Origin: JBDSGC01 sp046594105
GTDB taxonomy: Bacteria > Acidobacteriota > Thermoanaerobaculia > Gp7-AA8
NCBI GenBank assembly: GCA_046594105.1
Contig: JBKJQB010000088.1
Coordinates: forward strand, 1-14,141
Reading direction: 5' to 3'
Length of the DNA stretch: 14,141 bases
The notes under the pieces were generated by a model that was not told the origin of the DNA, searched no databases, and saw nothing but the letters and a program-made list of their open reading frames with translations. This document shows positions 8,053 through 14,141 of the stretch, in pieces (the first letter of the stretch is position 1; each line of letters starts with the position of its first letter). Both the position numbers and the translations under genes were made by a program.

Positions 8053-8532
8053 ATGCAGGCCATCGTTCTCTTCAGCCATGGCAGCGTTCTGTGCGGAGCG
8101 GAGCGGAATCTGATGGAGCTTGCCGCGTTCATGCGCGAGCGTGGCGACGCGCCGATCGTGGAGGTTGCATTTCTCAACTACCTCCCGCCCGACCTCGGCA
8201 CGACGATGGCACGCTGTCTCTCCCTCGGCGCAACGAGCGTGGTCATCACTCCTTATTTTCTGGTCGCCGGAAAGTTCGTGATCGACGATCTTCCCGCGGC
8301 CATCGCGCGGGTGCGGGAAGAACAGCCTTCGCTCCCGATCACTACCGCGGACGTCATCGGCTTTCATTCCGCGATGGTGGACGCGGTCATCGGGGCGATC
8401 GCTACCGCCCGCCCTGCCTCCGCATGGAGTGGTGAGCGAATCGTGGAGGCGGGGTCGGCCTGTCGTGAGAATCCGCGCTGCCCACTCTACGGAAGCGCGG
8501 TCTGCAGAGTTCACGTCGAGGTGACGACGTGA
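8053..8532 (+). CDS. CbiX-like sirohydrochlorin chelatase, missing one catalytic His
   Basis: Short CbiX/SirB-family protein (159 residues), which inserts Co2+ or Fe2+ into sirohydrochlorin for cobalamin or siroheme. The N-terminal SHGS motif gives metal ligand H9. The second motif, normally PYFLxxGxHxxxDIP, reads PYFLVAGKFVIDDLP, so the expected histidine is F75. A C-terminal tail absent from the neighbour has C137, C143, C151 and H154 (ACRENPRCPLYG, AVCRVH). This could hold a metal or Fe-S cluster, but that is inference. ATG 8053 is chosen over an in-frame GTG at 8008, which falls inside the divergent gene's ribosome binding site. It overlaps the next gene by 4 bp. It may be a regulatory or metal-donating partner of the second chelatase, or have altered activity. 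Confidence 0.8.
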   Translation: MQAIVLFSHGSVLCGAERNLMELAAFMRERGDAPIVEVAFLNYLPPDLGTTMARCLSLGATSVVITPYFLVAGKFVIDDLPAAIARVREEQPSLPITTADVIGFHSAMVDAVIGAIATARPASAWSGERIVEAGSACRENPRCPLYGSAVCRVHVEVTT

Positions 8533-8897
8533 GGGCCCTGCTCCTGGTGGCTCATGGAAGTCCGCGGCCGGAAGCGAACGACGATATCGTGATGCTCGCT
8601 GCTGCGGTGCGCGATCGCGTGCCCGGAACGTTCGTGTGCATCGGCTATCTCGATTGCAATGCGCCCGACATCCCCACGGCGGTCGACGAGTGCATAGAGA
8701 CGGGCGCGACGGAGGTGGTCGTCGTGCCCTATTTTCTGCACAGCGGTCGTCATCTCGTCCGGGACATCCCCGAGATTCTTGCAGGCGCGGCGGAGAAACA
8801 TCCCGCAGTGACGATCACGATGAGCGACTACGTTGGGCACCAGCCCGCGATCGCCGACATCCTGCTCGACCGGGCCCGCGCCGCCCTGAGCTCGTGA
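8529..8897 (+). CDS. Short CbiX-type sirohydrochlorin chelatase
   Basis: A 122-residue protein of the size of single-domain (CbiX-S) sirohydrochlorin chelatases, which act as homodimers. It has AHGSPRPEAN (8-17) with H9, and PYFLHSGRHLVRDIP (67-81) with H75, so both metal-binding histidines of the family are present. H104 (YVGHQP) matches H105 in the preceding protein. The GTG start overlaps the upstream stop as GTGA, so the two genes are probably translationally coupled. The pair looks like an unfused form of the two-domain CbiX/SirB proteins, here with the intact active site in the second unit. Cobalt versus iron specificity cannot be read from the sequence. No other tetrapyrrole gene lies in the window. 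Confidence 0.85.
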   Translation: MRALLLVAHGSPRPEANDDIVMLAAAVRDRVPGTFVCIGYLDCNAPDIPTAVDECIETGATEVVVVPYFLHSGRHLVRDIPEILAGAAEKHPAVTITMSDYVGHQPAIADILLDRARAALSS

Positions 8898-8913
8898 AAT
8901 GAGGCGCCGAACT

Positions 8914-8931
8914 GCACCCCGGGAGGGGTGC
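8914..8931. repeat. Hairpin just after the cbiX pair
   Basis: Seven-bp perfect stem GCACCCC/GGGGTGC with a GGGA loop, 16 nt after the stop codon. There is no T-run, so it is not a classical terminator. It may be part of the neighbouring repeat or a 3'-end stabiliser. Confidence 0.5.
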
Positions 8932-8936
8932 CAGAC

Positions 8937-9121
8937 GGTAGCCCCGGGTAAGAGGCTCGGAGAGCCGCGCCACCCGGGGTTCGAGGCGCAACCGGCAAGC
9001 GGCCGGCGCGACGTTCGCCCGCTCCGAGTCCACCATCCGCCAACGTGTTACCCATGCGAGCGGCGTGACGGCTCCAGCGAAACTCGCATCCTGGGCTACC
9101 GCTCAATCGTCCCTACGGGAC
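8937..9121. repeat. Composite repeat bounded by GGTAGCCC/GGGCTACC
   Basis: GGTAGCCC (8937-8944) is matched by its exact reverse complement at 9093-9100. Inside are a nested hairpin, CCCCGGGT (8942-8949) with ACCCGGGG (8972-8979), enclosing GGCTC-GGA-GAGCC (8954-8966). A GTCCC-TAC-GGGAC hairpin (9109-9121) follows. The TAGCCCC core recurs in the repeat block at 3809-4124. The rest of the gap, 9122-9240, shows nothing I can name. Confidence 0.6.
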
Positions 9122-9240
9122 TGAAGCGCCGCAAGATTTCCTGGAGGCCGCGGAGCCGCCAAAAGATTTGCCCCTCGCCGACAGCTACGTGATTGCCGTT
9201 TCCTCGGCGTCTTCGCGCCTCAGAGTAAGAAGCGTCGCCT

Positions 9241-9732
9241 CTACCAGCCCACCGGCCATCCGTGTCGCAAGCCCCACTCGACGAAGATCGGCCCGACGGC
9301 GGCGATCAGGAGCGTGACCGGAAACGCAGCAATGCCCGCGCAGAGAATGGCTCCGGTTCTCCGCTCGTCATCGCCAGGCAGGCCGGCGGCAATGGCTGCG
9401 GGGAACGCCGCCGCAGCGAACACCGCGCCATAGAGCGCTGGATTCCAGCCGCGTTCGTTCCTCGGATCCGTTGCCGCAATCAGAGCGCCCGCGGCGATGA
9501 GTGTGATCCAGGCCGTCAAGAGCAACGCCAGGCGTTTGCCTGTTCGACCATGAGAACGAGGAATGACGACGAGCAGCGCGATCAGGAGTAGTGGAAGGCT
9601 CAGGATCGCAAGTGCGAAGAGGCCGTTCGCGGCGCGTGTCGCGAAGGGAAGCAGTGAGTGATCGGCAGCTCGGGCCGCATGCCCCGGAAACGCTGCGAAG
9701 GACTTTGATAGAAAGGCGATGGCACCCAACAT
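9241..9732 (-). CDS. Small four-helix membrane protein, unknown function
   Basis: I do not recognise this 163-residue protein. It is strongly hydrophobic, with four likely membrane helices at about 37-58, 68-87, 99-118 and 127-153, joined by short charged loops (RSHGRTGKR, DPRNERG, GDDERRTG). ATG 9732 is preferred because the 56 residues upstream in the open frame are polar, proline- and glycine-rich, and would run through the glycosyltransferase promoter. There is no Shine-Dalgarno sequence; TACCAT (9743-9748, minus) 10 nt upstream could be a -10 box. Hydrophobic periodicity argues that this frame is real and the opposite one is a shadow. It stands alone and divergent from the glycosyltransferase gene. 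Confidence 0.6.
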   Translation of the reverse strand: MLGAIAFLSKSFAAFPGHAARAADHSLLPFATRAANGLFALAILSLPLLLIALLVVIPRSHGRTGKRLALLLTAWITLIAAGALIAATDPRNERGWNPALYGAVFAAAAFPAAIAAGLPGDDERRTGAILCAGIAAFPVTLLIAAVGPIFVEWGLRHGWPVGW

Positions 9733-9866
9733 GTCGGCGCGGATGGTAGCGCAGGCGACGGAGGACCAGTCGCAGCGTCCGAACGTTTGGCGACCGTGGG
9801 GCTCTGCATCGCTGAGGGGGCCGTTCGGCAACTGGATTCGGGCAGCCCCCGATCCGGGACCTTTCC

Positions 9867-9912
9867 GCGTTGATCCGGTCGCGTTGATCCGGCCGGGCAC
9901 AACGGATAGATT
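9867..9912 (+). promoter_or_regulatory. Candidate glycosyltransferase promoter with a 12-bp direct repeat
   Basis: TTGATC (9884-9889) and TAGATT (9907-9912) are spaced by 17 bp. The -10 box ends 8 nt before ATG 9921, so the transcript would be nearly leaderless. GCGTTGATCCGG occurs twice (9867-9878, 9881-9892), the second copy covering the -35 box; a third GATCCGG is at 9851-9857. The repeat could be an operator. Confidence 0.45.
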
Positions 9913-9920
9913 GCCGGGTC

Positions 9921-10763
9921 ATGGCGCGCGTTCCGGTCTCCGCGATCATCACCACGTTCAACGAGCTCGAATTCGTTGAGGATTGCATCCGGTCGGTGGA
10001 GTGGGCGGACGAGATCTACCTGATCGACTCCTTCTCCACCGACGGGACCGTCGAGCTGATCTGCCAGAAGTTTCCTCGAGTGCGACTGGAGCAGCGCGAA
10101 TACCTCGGCGCCGCATCGCAGAAGAACTACGCCATCGATCGCGCTGCGCACGACTGGATTTTCTACATCGACTCCGACGAGCGCGTGACCCCGAAGCTCC
10201 GCGACGAGCTCCTGCGCACACTCGACGGCCCTCTTCCGTTGTGGGCCTACTCGGTGGGCAGATTGAACTTCATGATGGGTCGGCCGGTGCGCTACAGCGG
10301 GCTGCAGCGCGATCGCGTCACCAGACTGTTTCACCGGCTGCACGCGCGCTATCCCAACAAACGCGTTCACGCCGATCTGCTTGTCGACGGCGAGACCGGC
10401 CGCCTGGAGCAGCGCATGGATCACTACTACATCCGCACCTTCGATCACATGATCGGGAAGATGACGCGCTACGCGAACTGGGGCGCCGCCCAGATGTTCA
10501 TCGACGGACGCTCCACCGGACTGCTCGGAATCCTTGGCCACCCTATCGGCAAGTTCGTGCGCGACTACCTGTTCAATCTCGGATTCCTCGACGGCTCACG
10601 TGGCCTGATCTCCGTCGGCATGCACGTCTATTACACGTTCTGGAAGTACGCCAAGCTCTGGGAGCTCAACCAGCTCAAACGACTGGGCAAGGCAGTCCCA
10701 CTGCCGAAACTGGACGAAGAGGAAGGGCGGTGGGAGCTGCCCTGGGTGAGAAAGAAGGCGTAG
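9921..10763 (+). CDS. Family 2 glycosyltransferase, WaaE-like
   Basis: A 280-residue GT-A fold enzyme that transfers a sugar from a nucleotide-sugar donor, similar in layout to lipopolysaccharide core glucosyltransferases of the WaaE/KdtX type. Seen: TTFNE (11-15), IDSFSTDGT (35-43), the DxD-type metal site DSDE (84-87), RVHADL (148-153), and GFLDGSRGLI (221-230), a late signature of this subgroup. The C-terminal part (232-250) is amphipathic and aromatic, and may dock to the membrane. ATG 9921 has no Shine-Dalgarno sequence but directly follows a promoter-like -10 box. It lies alone, near the Wzm/Wzt exporter on the opposite strand, so a role in cell-surface glycan is likely. Donor and acceptor are not readable. 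Confidence 0.85.
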   Translation: MARVPVSAIITTFNELEFVEDCIRSVEWADEIYLIDSFSTDGTVELICQKFPRVRLEQREYLGAASQKNYAIDRAAHDWIFYIDSDERVTPKLRDELLRTLDGPLPLWAYSVGRLNFMMGRPVRYSGLQRDRVTRLFHRLHARYPNKRVHADLLVDGETGRLEQRMDHYYIRTFDHMIGKMTRYANWGAAQMFIDGRSTGLLGILGHPIGKFVRDYLFNLGFLDGSRGLISVGMHVYYTFWKYAKLWELNQLKRLGKAVPLPKLDEEEGRWELPWVRKKA

Positions 10764-10773
10764 GTACCGGTAT

Positions 10774-10803
10774 CGCGGGGGGGGCGGCGATCCCGCGTTC
10801 CTT
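10774..10803 (+). terminator. Possible terminator after the glycosyltransferase
   Basis: CGCGGG (10774-10779) pairs with CCCGCG (10792-10797) around a G-rich loop, followed by TTCCTT. It starts 11 nt after the stop codon. The T-tract is imperfect. Confidence 0.4.
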
Positions 10804-10805
10804 CA

Positions 10806-10915
10806 TCATCCCGGGCTGGTGAAATGCGCGATGCACCAAGTGATGGCGGAATGAACAATCCCGTCATCCTGAGCTGGGGAACAGCGCGATGCAGCGCTGT
10901 TGAGATCTCGATGAC
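10806..10915. repeat. Two diverged tandem copies of a TCATCC repeat
   Basis: 10806-10835 and 10864-10893 agree at about 25 of 30 positions (both begin TCATCC and end GCGCGATGCA), offset by 58 bp. The second copy folds: AACAGCGC (10880-10887) with GCGCTGTT (10894-10901), enclosed by GTCATC (10863-10868) and GATGAC (10910-10915). It is a short interspersed palindromic repeat, not coding. Confidence 0.65.
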
Positions 10916-10932
10916 ACATCCTCACGTGAGTT

Positions 10933-11050
10933 CCCTCTCCCCGCCGCAGCGGGGAGAGGGTCCGCGAAGCGGGGGTGAGGGGTCTCTCCTGCACTCGTGA
11001 GCGACCCCTCATCCGCCTTCGGCACCTTCTCCCCGTGCGCGGGGAGAAGG
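10933..11050. repeat. Three-hairpin composite palindromic element (CTCTCCCCGC type)
   Basis: A perfect 12-bp stem, CCCTCTCCCCGC (10933-10944) with its complement at 10949-10960, is followed by TGAGGGGT (10976-10983) with ACCCCTCA (11004-11011). Then comes an 11-bp stem CCTTCTCCCCG (11025-11035) with 11040-11050. Stem-rich elements of this CTCTCCCCGC type are widespread intergenic repeats in GC-rich bacteria. It lies between converging transcription units and could act as a bidirectional end signal. Confidence 0.75.
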
Positions 11051-11078
11051 ACACTCGATGGGGGAGGTCATCCCTGCG

Positions 11079-11204
11079 GGCCGTGCCGGCGCTACGAAAG
11101 GCGGCCAGCTCGTGTCATCTGCGATCAAAGGCGGCCGAGTGAGCGCGACTGATGCGGAAATCGTGGCGGACGCTTTGCGAACCAACGCCGCCGGCCGTGC
11201 CGGC
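11079..11204. repeat. GGCCGTGCCGGC direct repeats flanking a short segment
   Basis: GGCCGTGCCGGC occurs at 11079-11090 and 11193-11204, both followed shortly by GCTAC. AAAGGCGGCC occurs at 11097-11106 and 11127-11136. The right-hand copy forms a 6-bp GCCGGC hairpin (11190-11204) a few bases beyond the ATPase stop codon. No gene is seen here. Confidence 0.5.
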
Positions 11205-11208
11205 CGCG

Positions 11209-12591
11209 CTACTTTCTCTTCTTCCCCGCGGGCGGCTTTTCGTTCTGCCGGAGGTACTCGGCGATCGGGGCCGGCACGTCGCGCTGAAGGTTGTCGACCA
11301 CTCGAAACGAGACGCCGCCGCTGAACTTCCAGACGTGTTGCGGGCGGTAGATGCCGATGTCGTGGATGCGCGACCCCACCACGAACCTCAGCACCCCGCG
11401 GCGATAGTCGAAAGCGCGGCCGTTGCGCGTGTGTACGGCAGCGTCCAGGCGATAGGAACCCGCCACGAGGTCCAGCGAAGGCATCACGAAACGCACGGTG
11501 CCATCGATTTCCAGCCGGTCGGCCAGCAGGCCTTCCAGATCGGTGTTCGTTCCGTACACGCAGGTCCCGTCGGCGTGGTAGATGCCGATGCCGAAGACGA
11601 AGTCATCCTGGGGAACGCGTACCTGGACGTCGATGTCGATGGACACCGGCGTGCCCGGTCCGAGGGCCACCAGCTCGCGCGAGCGATCATCGACGAGGGT
11701 CACTTTTGACAGGACGACCTCGCCCGAACCCCACCGCTCTTCCTCGGTCACTTCGCCGCGAGAGGCAGCCGGTCCCTCGACCGCATCATCCGGTGAGGAA
11801 GGGAGGGCGGCTCCTGTAGTCACGATCGGAGCTCCGGCGATCGCCGGAGCGGACACTTCCTGCAGGTAATGATCGACGACGCGCACCGGATCGCCGACCG
11901 CCTGCACTTCGCCATGGTCGAGCCACAGCGCGCGGTCGCAGAGGTTGCGCACCTGCGCCAGCTGGTGGGTCACGAAGACCAGCGTGACGCCGCGATACTT
12001 CATCTCCTGAATCTTGGCGATGCACTTCGCCGAGAATTCTTCGTCACCAACGGAAAGCACTTCGTCGATGAGCAGGATGTCGGGATCGACGTGAACGGCC
12101 ACCGCGAAGCCGAGGCGAACGTACATGCCGGAGGAGTAGGTCTTGACTGGCTGATCGATGAAATCGCCGATCCCGGAGAAAGCCACGATGGAGTCGAAGC
12201 GCTCCTCGATCTCTTTGCGTGACAGGCCGAGCATGATGCCGTTGATGAAGATGTTCTCGCGGCCTGTGATCTCCGGATGGAAGCCGGCGCCGAGCTCGAT
12301 GAGCGCGGCGACCCGACCCTGAACCTTCACGCTGCCTGTGGTCGGTTTGAGAATCCCGGAGATGATTTTGAGCAGCGTCGATTTGCCGGAGCCGTTGCGG
12401 CCGATGATTCCGAAGGCCTCGCCGCGATCGATGACGAAGGAGACGTTGCGTAGCGCCTCCACGCTGCTCTCCGGACTCATCTTCACGTCCCGTTTGAGCA
12501 GGGCGCTCTTGAGCGTGGCAAATTGCGAGCGCCGTCCCCACAGCCGATAGGACTTGCTGACCTGTTCGAGGGCGATGGAGAAGTCGGTCAC
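11209..12591 (-). CDS. wzt: Wzt-type polysaccharide ABC exporter ATPase with C-terminal sugar-binding domain
   Basis: ATPase subunit that powers export of a lipid-linked polysaccharide (O-antigen, teichoic acid-like or capsule). The 460-residue protein has Walker A GRNGSGKST (64-72), signature YSSGM (152-156), Walker B ILLIDEV (172-178) with E177, and H209. A low-complexity linker (about 248-288) joins a beta-rich C-terminal domain (about 289-432), in the place of the Wzt carbohydrate-recognition domain, which selects the capped glycan in E. coli O8/O9a. The tail is basic (KPPAGKKRK). GTG 12591 is preferred: the open frame extends 29 residues upstream, but those overlap the permease gene. GAGG lies just upstream. 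The gene starts 13 nt after the permease stop. Confidence 0.88.
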   Translation of the reverse strand: MTDFSIALEQVSKSYRLWGRRSQFATLKSALLKRDVKMSPESSVEALRNVSFVIDRGEAFGIIGRNGSGKSTLLKIISGILKPTTGSVKVQGRVAALIELGAGFHPEITGRENIFINGIMLGLSRKEIEERFDSIVAFSGIGDFIDQPVKTYSSGMYVRLGFAVAVHVDPDILLIDEVLSVGDEEFSAKCIAKIQEMKYRGVTLVFVTHQLAQVRNLCDRALWLDHGEVQAVGDPVRVVDHYLQEVSAPAIAGAPIVTTGAALPSSPDDAVEGPAASRGEVTEEERWGSGEVVLSKVTLVDDRSRELVALGPGTPVSIDIDVQVRVPQDDFVFGIGIYHADGTCVYGTNTDLEGLLADRLEIDGTVRFVMPSLDLVAGSYRLDAAVHTRNGRAFDYRRGVLRFVVGSRIHDIGIYRPQHVWKFSGGVSFRVVDNLQRDVPAPIAEYLRQNEKPPAGKKRK

Positions 12592-12604
12592 GGCAGCATC
12601 ATCC

Positions 12605-13396
12605 TCAGATCGCCTCAGCCAGCGTGTCCCGCAGCCGCTCGAATACGCCCACACCCAGAGCCAGCGAGGCCCCTGCATAGGCCAGCATCAGGACGATGTC
12701 GGCAAGGCCGGGCAGATGACCAAAAAACAGAACGTCCTGATAGGAGACGACGAACGGCGTCATGGGATTGAGCCGGAGCAACGCTCGCAACGGCCGCGAT
12801 TCGACCCGGTCGATCAGATAGAGGATCGGCGTCAGGAAGAATCCGAGCTGCATCAGATTGGTGATGATGTCGCGGAGATCGCGGAAGAGTACGGAGGCGG
12901 ACGAGACCATCATGGACACGCCGGCGACGAAGAGCGTCTGCACCAGCATCAGCAGGGGGACGACCAGAATGGTGGAGTGCAGCGCAATGTCGCCATGCCA
13001 CGCGAAAACCAGGGTGGCCACCAGCAGCACCGGAATGGCCAGAGCGAAATGCACCAGGTGCGAAAGGACCACCACCAGCGGCAGGGCCTCCGCGGGGAAC
13101 ATCACTTTCTTGATCAAGCCGGCGTTCGCGCTGATGGAGGTGGTCGACTCCAGCACGGCAGCCGAGAAGAAGGTCCAGGGCAGGATGCCGGCGAAGAGAA
13201 AGAGTGGATACGGTTTGACCGAGCTCGCCGGAAAAAGGACCGTGAACACCATGGTGTACACGGCCAGCAGGAGCAGCGGATTGGCCAGCGACCAGAAGAA
13301 CCCGAGCATCGAGCCGCGGTAGCGAGCCTTGAGATCGCGGGCGGTCAGCGCCGCAATGAGCTGGCGGTAGCGGAACAGCATGCGAAGCTCATTCAT
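12605..13396 (-). CDS. wzm: Wzm-type ABC-2 polysaccharide exporter permease
   Basis: Membrane subunit that forms the export channel with the ATPase encoded next. The 263-residue protein has about six membrane helices (roughly 32-55, 63-82, 106-132, 141-168, 178-196, 231-251). It has ABC-2 family marks: RDLKARYRGSMLGFFW (20-35), ending in the first helix, FRDLRDI (171-177) and LNPMTPFV (209-216). ATG 13396 is chosen because related permeases begin close to the RDLK motif; there is no good ribosome site. TTG 13429 would add 11 residues, and ATG 13381 would remove 5. The stop is 13 nt before the ATPase start, so the two are one transcription unit. Confidence 0.87.
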   Translation of the reverse strand: MNELRMLFRYRQLIAALTARDLKARYRGSMLGFFWSLANPLLLLAVYTMVFTVLFPASSVKPYPLFLFAGILPWTFFSAAVLESTTSISANAGLIKKVMFPAEALPLVVVLSHLVHFALAIPVLLVATLVFAWHGDIALHSTILVVPLLMLVQTLFVAGVSMMVSSASVLFRDLRDIITNLMQLGFFLTPILYLIDRVESRPLRALLRLNPMTPFVVSYQDVLFFGHLPGLADIVLMLAYAGASLALGVGVFERLRDTLAEAI

Positions 13397-13479
13397 GGGG
13401 AAGATCGGGGAGAGGTCTGGGGAAAACAAACTTTCCGGAAGCGGCCATCTTCGTCGGTTGGAGGCGCAGCCTCACTGGA

Positions 13480-14094
13480 TCAGGCGTCGTCCGTGACGAT
13501 CAGCATGATCGTCGTCGAGCCGATCTGAAACTCGGAATGGTTGGTCAGTTCCACCGGCTCGAGGATCTTCGCGTCATCGACGAGCGTCCCATTGGTCGAC
13601 TTCAGGTCCTCGAGGTAGTACAGCGTGTCGCGGATCTCGATCGCCGCGTGCTGGCGCGACGCTTCGGTGTCGGACAGGGGGATGTCTGCCTGGGCCCGGC
13701 CGATGGTGACGCGGGTCTTCTCGATTCGGAAGACGGTTCCGGCGTCGGGGCCGTTGATCACGGCGAGCGAGAGGCGTTTCCCCTGCGGCATTTGAGGGAC
13801 TTGCGGAGGAGGCGCCATCTTCCCGGTCGAAGAGCGGGGATCGCTGGCGGCGGGCAGAGGCGACTCCTCGGTGGTTTCAACCACTGGTGTTGCCGCGGGC
13901 GGGGGCGGCTCCTCCCGTCGGGTGTAAGTCTGGTCACCGAAGCCTTCCATCACCGCTTTGGGTGCGTATGCTGGGTTCTGAATCTCGAAGACGTTCCCGC
14001 ACTTCGCGCACTTGATCTTCTTCGACGGCTTTCTCTCGAAACGGTCCGCGTCGTACTGATAACGCGCGTGACAGTTCGTGCAATCAATAATCAA
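13480..14094 (-). CDS. Zinc-ribbon and FHA domain protein
   Basis: A 204-residue protein with two parts. An N-terminal zinc ribbon of the MJ0042 type has CxxC pairs at C5/C8 and C29/C32. After a proline-rich linker (about 62-103) comes an FHA domain (108-200) with the phosphothreonine-binding residues G132-R133, S146-R147-H149 and S166-N168-G169. Such proteins usually bind phosphothreonine on partners of Ser/Thr kinases; no kinase gene lies in the window. The start is probably TTG 14094 (reading MIIDCTNC), with GGAG 4 nt upstream. The frame is also open back to GTG 14130, adding 12 unlike residues. TATCGT (14121-14126, minus) could be its -10 box. It precedes the exporter genes on the same strand, 83 bp away, and may be co-transcribed. 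Confidence 0.82.
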   Translation of the reverse strand: MIIDCTNCHARYQYDADRFERKPSKKIKCAKCGNVFEIQNPAYAPKAVMEGFGDQTYTRREEPPPPAATPVVETTEESPLPAASDPRSSTGKMAPPPQVPQMPQGKRLSLAVINGPDAGTVFRIEKTRVTIGRAQADIPLSDTEASRQHAAIEIRDTLYYLEDLKSTNGTLVDDAKILEPVELTNHSEFQIGSTTIMLIVTDDA

Positions 14095-14141
14095 ATGGAC
14101 TCCGGTTGAGACTCGATTTGACGATAGCACGATCCGTGAGG

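Noticed and set aside
6721..8113. Plus-strand frames at 6721-7581 and 7049-8113
   Set aside because: Shadows of the FAD and Fe-S subunit genes, both of which have clear cofactor motifs and ribosome sites.
8828..9192. Short frames over the second repeat block
   Set aside because: They arise from GC-rich palindromes with few stops, not from coding constraint.
9983..10822. Plus-strand frame overlapping the glycosyltransferase in another phase
   Set aside because: Arginine-rich out-of-phase reading with no motif; the frame from 9921 has TTFNE, DSDE and GFLDG signatures.
10933..10960. Rho-independent terminator from the 12-bp hairpin
   Set aside because: No T-run follows on either strand, and the hairpin belongs to a three-hairpin repeat element; any termination role is unproven.
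12554..13528. Plus-strand 324-codon frame opposite the permease gene
   Set aside because: Composition is Gln/His/Glu-rich antisense of hydrophobic codons; the permease on the other strand has membrane helices and ABC-2 motifs.

Overview
The window is GC-rich DNA with long, tightly packed genes and three intergenic blocks full of palindromic repeats. It looks like a chromosomal segment of a high-GC Gram-negative bacterium. A Wzm/Wzt polysaccharide exporter, a Tat-exported molybdenum hydroxylase of the E. coli PaoABC type, and TAGCCCC-type hairpin repeats would suit Acidobacteriota or a similar environmental phylum, but no marker gene here fixes the lineage. No rRNA, tRNA, CRISPR array, insertion sequence or phage gene was seen.

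Layout. (1) 1-2840, minus: the N-terminal 946 codons of a large Lhr-type superfamily 2 helicase, cut by the window edge. (2) 2900-3664, plus: a class II 3',5'-cyclic-nucleotide phosphodiesterase with the metallo-beta-lactamase fold, divergent from lhr. (3) 3665-4201: a convergent intergenic region with a possible terminator and a cluster of hairpin repeats, including two 85-bp tandem units. (4) 8005 down to 4202, minus: a three-gene overlapping operon for a periplasmic aldehyde oxidoreductase: Tat-targeted 2Fe-2S subunit, FAD subunit with an extra four-cysteine insert, and molybdopterin subunit. (5) 8053-8897, plus: two overlapping short CbiX-type chelatase genes, the first missing one of the two metal-binding histidines. 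(6) 8898-9240: a second repeat block. (7) 9241-9732, minus: a small four-helix membrane protein of unknown function. (8) 9921-10763, plus: a WaaE-like family 2 glycosyltransferase. (9) 10764-11208: a third block holding three different repeat families. (10) 14094 down to 11209, minus: a zinc-ribbon/FHA protein, then a Wzm-type permease and a Wzt-type ATPase with a C-terminal carbohydrate-binding domain.

How the genes fit together. The Wzm/Wzt pair would export a finished polysaccharide across the inner membrane. The nearby glycosyltransferase may act on lipopolysaccharide core or the same glycan. The FHA protein could link this locus to Ser/Thr phosphorylation. The three oxidoreductase subunits form one complex; no dedicated maturation chaperone (PaoD/XdhC) is present in the window. 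The CbiX pair would supply metal-inserted sirohydrochlorin (siroheme or cobalamin branch) and shares a 47-bp divergent promoter region with the oxidoreductase operon.

No wholly new multi-gene system is evident. The most unusual items are the asymmetric CbiX pair with its cysteine tail, the compact divergent promoter with a probably leaderless start, and the dense repeat blocks.
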